Source: Rhypophila decipiens (lineage: Eukaryota > Ascomycota > Sordariomycetes > Sordariales > Naviculisporaceae). From it: DNA of 64,000 nt. The notes below the pieces were generated by a model. That model had not been told where the DNA came from and ran no database searches. It saw only the letters and a program-made list of their open reading frames with translations. The stretch spans positions 62,001 through 126,000 of the forward strand of contig MU858153.1 of NCBI GenBank assembly GCA_033297075.1. The letters run 5' to 3'. This document shows, piece by piece, positions 60,011 through 64,000 of this stretch. The first letter of the stretch is position 1, and every line of letters starts with the position of its first letter. The translations under genes and the position numbers were made by a program.

Positions 60011-61100
60011 TCTCCCGCGAACTCCACCAAGAAAAGCGATGAAGGAAAAGAAATGGCAAAAAACACATACAACACCAGGGATTCGCTGGTGGTCACCCAC
60101 CCAACTACTATTGAAACTGGTTAAGGGGGCAGGGGGGTTGGAATCTAGTGTAGATTAGGAAAGAAGAAAAACATGCTATTACAAAGAAGACCTAGTTCGT
60201 ACTGCCGGGCCGTGCCGCGCCTGTGATAGCTGCATAGATCAATTTGTGTCTCAGCTGCCTAGTCTCAGACCCTCAGCCCAGATTTTCCCCAACAAAGCTT
60301 ACCGCCACAGCTATAGATGCTAGAAGCTCGTACAACTACAGTACAATCTACGTCGACCCCCTTAGTATGACTGCCTTCTCCGCCTCTTTGATGGTGATTT
60401 CCAGTCCCTTGAGCCCGATTGAACAGGTTCCTTCAAAGTTAGAGGGCTTTGCTTGGAGGGCCTTGCCCGTTCTGAGACTAGAGCCATCGAAGCAACCCTC
60501 TGGGACGTCGGACGGTGCTTCATGGCAGTCGGCACGGAAGCTGTGACGGCGGGAATAACGCCTGTTTTTGTTCCCATGCCGACTTTCCGTTTCGGGGTCT
60601 TGGTGTGCACGGATAGACAAGCCAATCGTACACACAGGCAAGGCTTTCACGACAGTCACGGCAGCCTCACAACGATGAGTAGACTCGGATGGGGTGGCAA
60701 ATGAGTGATGAATCTGGACGCAGCTTTGCTCGAGGCGGCTTGATTAACACACAACTTCACCGTCGAACTTCACAAGTGGTCCAATAGTTTCATGCAATAC
60801 TATGCACATGAAGATTATCCTTGTTTGTTTTGCCAGTGCGCCAAGCATTCTCCAGATATGGAGCAATTACCAGTCCCTCGTGCGCCCTTCTTTAGTTGAT
60901 AGGCTTCTATTCTGATCTTCTATCCTCCTCTCCCCGTTTGATACTCCCAGTAGTTTCGTTGAATTCTACCACTTGCTATCTTACTAGTACCCCTTGCGGC
61001 TCGTGGACGACATCTCACGAACCTCGCATTCTATCTCCATTCCACCATGGTATAGATATTCTGTCCGCTCGATAACCATTACCACGTCGATCAACAACCA
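60011..61100. other. Intergenic, about 1.1 kb
   Basis: Between two same-strand genes. Overlapping minus-strand ORFs of 87-103 codons at about 60350-60660 have no domain and no signal peptide. The 100 bases before 61101 probably hold the leader of the DUF6536 gene. Confidence 0.45.
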
Positions 61101-63658
61101 ATGCATTCCCAAGACAATATTTCAAGCTATACCGTTCCCAAGACCGGCCTGGGACATGTTGCTGACATCACTTGGCTTTCCGGGGCCAGTCGCGAAGGAA
61201 GGAGCGGACGGCCCAGCGAAGACAAGAGTTTCCAAGCAGAGAAGTTTGGGGACGTAGAATTGCTTTCCCAGTGGTTTCCGAAAATCAAGGAAGACGGGGC
61301 AACGGGCTGGCGAAAATGGCGGTCGAGGCGAAGCCGTGCTCTCCTCCTACAGCTGGGACTCATCTTCCTCATACTCATCGCCAACGTCGCACTCACCGGC
61401 GTTGCCGTCAAGTGGTACGGGAGCGAGAATGGGGTGGGCTTGATCTACCAAGGTGACTGCGACACGGTCGAGACGTGGAACAGGTGGATCCATCTGCTCA
61501 TCAACCTCCTCAGCACTGGCATGCTCGGCGCCTCCAACTATTGCATGCAGCTGCAGGCCGCGCCGACGCGAGCAAAAGTCGACGAGGCTCATAGAGCGGG
61601 AAAGTCCCTCGACATTGGCGTGCCCAGTCTGCGGAACTTCGGTCACACCAGTTGGTGGAGACGCTTTACTTGGTTTCTTCTTGCCATCTCCTCTCTCCCC
61701 ATCCATTTGATGTGAGCCATGTGTTGCACCTCCTCCATGCGACGGATTTGCTGACTTTTACTCCAGCTATAACTCAGCTGTCTTTCAGTCTTTGTCATCA
61801 AACAACTATACCATCGCTGTCGTCAAGGATTCTTTTGTAAACGGCGCGAACTGAAACCTGTCGACAGCGGAAGCTAACCGAGCCGCTGACCCGGGATGGA
61901 ATGAACGGCGGGTGAATCCCACATCGTTCAACTACAGCGACATCATCCAGGGGATGCAAGCCGAAGCACAGGCTGGCCGTTACCAAGAGAGGAACCTATC
62001 CTCGTGCTTTGACCTGTACGATGATTACTTTCAGCCTCAGGGCAACGGCATCATCTTCGTCAAGAACGCGTCGGTTCAGTCTCCCCCGAACGACAGTCTA
62101 TTGATGTATGTCTCCATCGTTCCGCGCCTCGACAACTGGCCCAAGAACATGTGGGCGCTGGGGAAGGGCGACGGTGGGTTTAACGCCGTCTCGCCGCAAC
62201 ACCGTTACCAAGTCACCACATGGTATCTTGGCCCAAAACGATACGAAGTATCTCATTGTCTCGTTCAGCCACCAGAGCAGATTGCATCCCGGTGCAGATT
62301 CGAATACTCCAAGGGCATTATGATCACAATCTGTGTAGTGAACGTCGTCAAGGCAGTCATCGTGTTATTCATTTGGGGTCTCCGGAAATGGCGACATGAT
62401 GGTCCGAACAGGGAACCTGCGCAGAGGGCAGAGGGCTTGGAGAACGAGGTGCTCTACACGCTCGGCGACGCCATCGCTTCATTTATGCGTGTTCCCGATC
62501 CCACGACAATAGACATGGGCCTCGCGGGCCGGGATGACTTTGTGAAGAAGAGGACATGGAAGAGCAAGTTGATGAACAAGTCGCCGGCTCTTCCGTCAGA
62601 GCCTCGCCAGTGGAAATATGAAACCAGACACTGGCGGGAGGCCGCGAGCCCAAGACGATGGTTCACGTTTGTCTTAGCGTAAGAGACCCGCCGCCCCTTT
62701 CATATTCACCAAAGCAATGAAGACATCTACTATTTTACTGACTGCTAGTTCCCTTTCAAAAATAAAGCTGGTTTGTCGTCATGGCAGCCGCAACTGGGCT
62801 ATTGTTTGCAGGACTTAAACCCCTGCAACTCCGGAGACTTCCAACAACTATAAGAGACCTCTGGGACCTCGGATTCGGCGCTCTGACGCCCTACACGTAC
62901 ATCGTCCTCAATCTGCCCCGCCACGACCCGGACGGTCTCATCAGGAACATCCTGATCGCCAACCTACCCCAGCTGATCCTCTCCATCATCTACATCTTGT
63001 ACAACGGCCTGCTATCCACCTTCCTCGTGCAGCGCGAGTTCAGCCGCATGTACAAGGAGGAGAATATGAAAGCCTTGCGGGTGTCGGAGCCCGACGGGAT
63101 CCAGCGCTCGAGCTATTTCATCTCGCTCCCACTGCGCTACGGCATCCCGCTCTACGCGAGCTCGGGAATTATGCATTGGCTGATCTCGCAGAGTTTGTTC
63201 TTGGCCAGGATATCAGCCTTGACCCCCAGTGGCGAGCTCGACAAGGCCAATTCCTTCTCGACCTGTGGGTTTAGTCCTATTGCCATCGTTATAGGTAAGT
63301 CAACACATGTCTCGCTTACTTTCTTTTTCTTTTCATTCGGTTGTGATGTAATTTATCAGTATAGCTAGCTAATGGAAGAGGTGTCTGAATTACAGCATTG
63401 TCATTCGGAGGCCTCCTGATGCTTGTGATTGTCCTCATTGGATTTCGAAGTTATGCCGGGACTATGAGATTAGTCTCGACGAATAGCAGGGCCATCAGTG
63501 CGGCATGTCATGTGTTGCCTAGTGACAGAAAAGATGGCTATCTTCTCCCGGTGCGCTGGGGGGTCGTGGAGATGCGCGACGGAGTAGGGAAATGTGCTTT
63601 TAGCACATCACCTGATATCAAGCTCCCTGTGGATAAGGAGGGATTAAGATATAGATAG
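61101..63658 (+). pseudogene. DUF6536 membrane protein gene with an in-frame TGA
   Basis: Exons 61101-61711, 61767-62678, 62768-63294 and 63396-63658 join in phase over 771 codons with a single break: TGA at 61852-61854, codon 233, in ...FVNGAN*NLSTAEANR. The surrounding frame is otherwise intact for 538 more codons. One base change from TGG would account for it, and family members often have an aromatic there as I recall. Features: hydrophobic segments at about 80-103, 128-150 and 187-206, then more after residue 340 and in the third exon (WFVVMAAATGLLFAGL). The usual DUF6536 opening WRxxxxxxAxxxxxxLxxN-like pattern fits residues 70-95. The role of the family is unknown. If the TGA is real, a 232-residue fragment with three membrane segments is all that would be made; a sequencing error is possible. 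No legal intron that removes it and keeps frame was found. Confidence 0.75.
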
Positions 63659-64000
63659 CGAGTAGTCCATATTACGAACGGGGATCCTTGAATAAGAGAG
63701 CCGAAGCTGCAGTAATAGAAAATCTTTTATGGTAACAGTTAATTGTCCCTTATATCCTACCATTGGTGCCTCCCTTATCTCAGAGTAAAAGGTGTAGGTG
63801 GCCAAGCATCAACGCCCTCTAGAAGACTGAGTGAGCATCCCGAACATAGTGAGAGAAAAGCACAACTCTATAAGAAGTGAATAAGACCTATTGAGCTATC
63901 CAAACACTCCTTTAAGGGCCAAATAAAGAGCAGCCTCCGTGTTGTTTACTATAAGCGCGTCAACATTGCAGATAGAAAAAAAGGGGGTGCCAAGCCTTAA
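63659..64000. other. Intergenic, window end
   Basis: 342 bases after the DUF6536 gene. No feature was recognised. Confidence 0.5.

Noticed and set aside
60348..60659. A 103-codon minus-strand ORF with four cysteines
   Set aside because: It overlaps another ORF, begins with GTG and shows no signal peptide or family pattern.
61852..61854. Selenocysteine or an intron as explanation for the TGA
   Set aside because: Fungi of this group have no selenocysteine machinery that I know of. The GTAAAC before the TGA gives only introns that are too short (about 31 nt) or break the frame.
1..64000. A secondary-metabolite cluster
   Set aside because: No polyketide synthase, peptide synthetase or terpene gene is present; the genes are mainly unrelated housekeeping genes.

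Overview
The window is eukaryotic, from a filamentous ascomycete (Pezizomycotina, probably Eurotiomycetes). The evidence is: protein genes on both strands cut by short GT-AG introns (mostly 50-120 nt), visible branch-point motifs (CTAAC/CTGAC), roughly balanced base composition, wide gene-free gaps, and typical mould genes (a fused ergothioneine synthase, an AA9 oxygenase, Svf1, DUF6594 and DUF6536 proteins). The species cannot be named from this alone. No operons, rRNA, CRISPR array or intact tRNA gene were seen. Exon joints below were placed by hand from splice motifs and checked by reading-frame phase. Spans run from start codon to stop codon, without UTRs.

0-15 kb: ILV2 acetolactate synthase (+), a small C2H2 zinc-finger protein (+), a six-exon gene for a divergent histone H4 variant (-) that no single long ORF reveals, Svf1 (-), and, divergent from Svf1, mitochondrial ribosomal protein uL11m (+). 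15-32 kb: a Hal4/Sat4-type kinase, Hsp10 (whose first coding exon is only the ATG), a long AA9-type LPMO, a PflX-like radical SAM protein, a coiled-coil protein of unknown function (all +), and a membrane-anchored GNAT acetyltransferase (-).

32-64 kb: a gene desert of almost 5 kb; a 1003-residue C2H2 protein; ribokinase converging on a two-domain GFA protein whose fourth intron is enlarged to about 800 nt and carries tRNA-like Pol III boxes; another desert of about 4.6 kb; the fused ergothioneine synthase Egt1 (12 exons); eIF2B alpha; NECAP; an orphan gene; a DUF6594 membrane protein with an RS-rich N-terminus; and a DUF6536 membrane protein gene intact over 771 codons except for one in-frame TGA.

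These are mostly unrelated housekeeping genes, not a biosynthetic cluster. Loose themes are amino-acid supply and its control (ILV2 with a Gcn4-type site, eIF2B alpha), stress and redox defence (Svf1, Hsp10, Egt1, GFA) and mitochondrial function (ILV2, uL11m, Hsp10). The most unusual items are the H4 variant, the nonsense-interrupted DUF6536 gene, the tRNA-like insertion in the GFA intron, and the AA9 protein lacking an expected second-sphere histidine.
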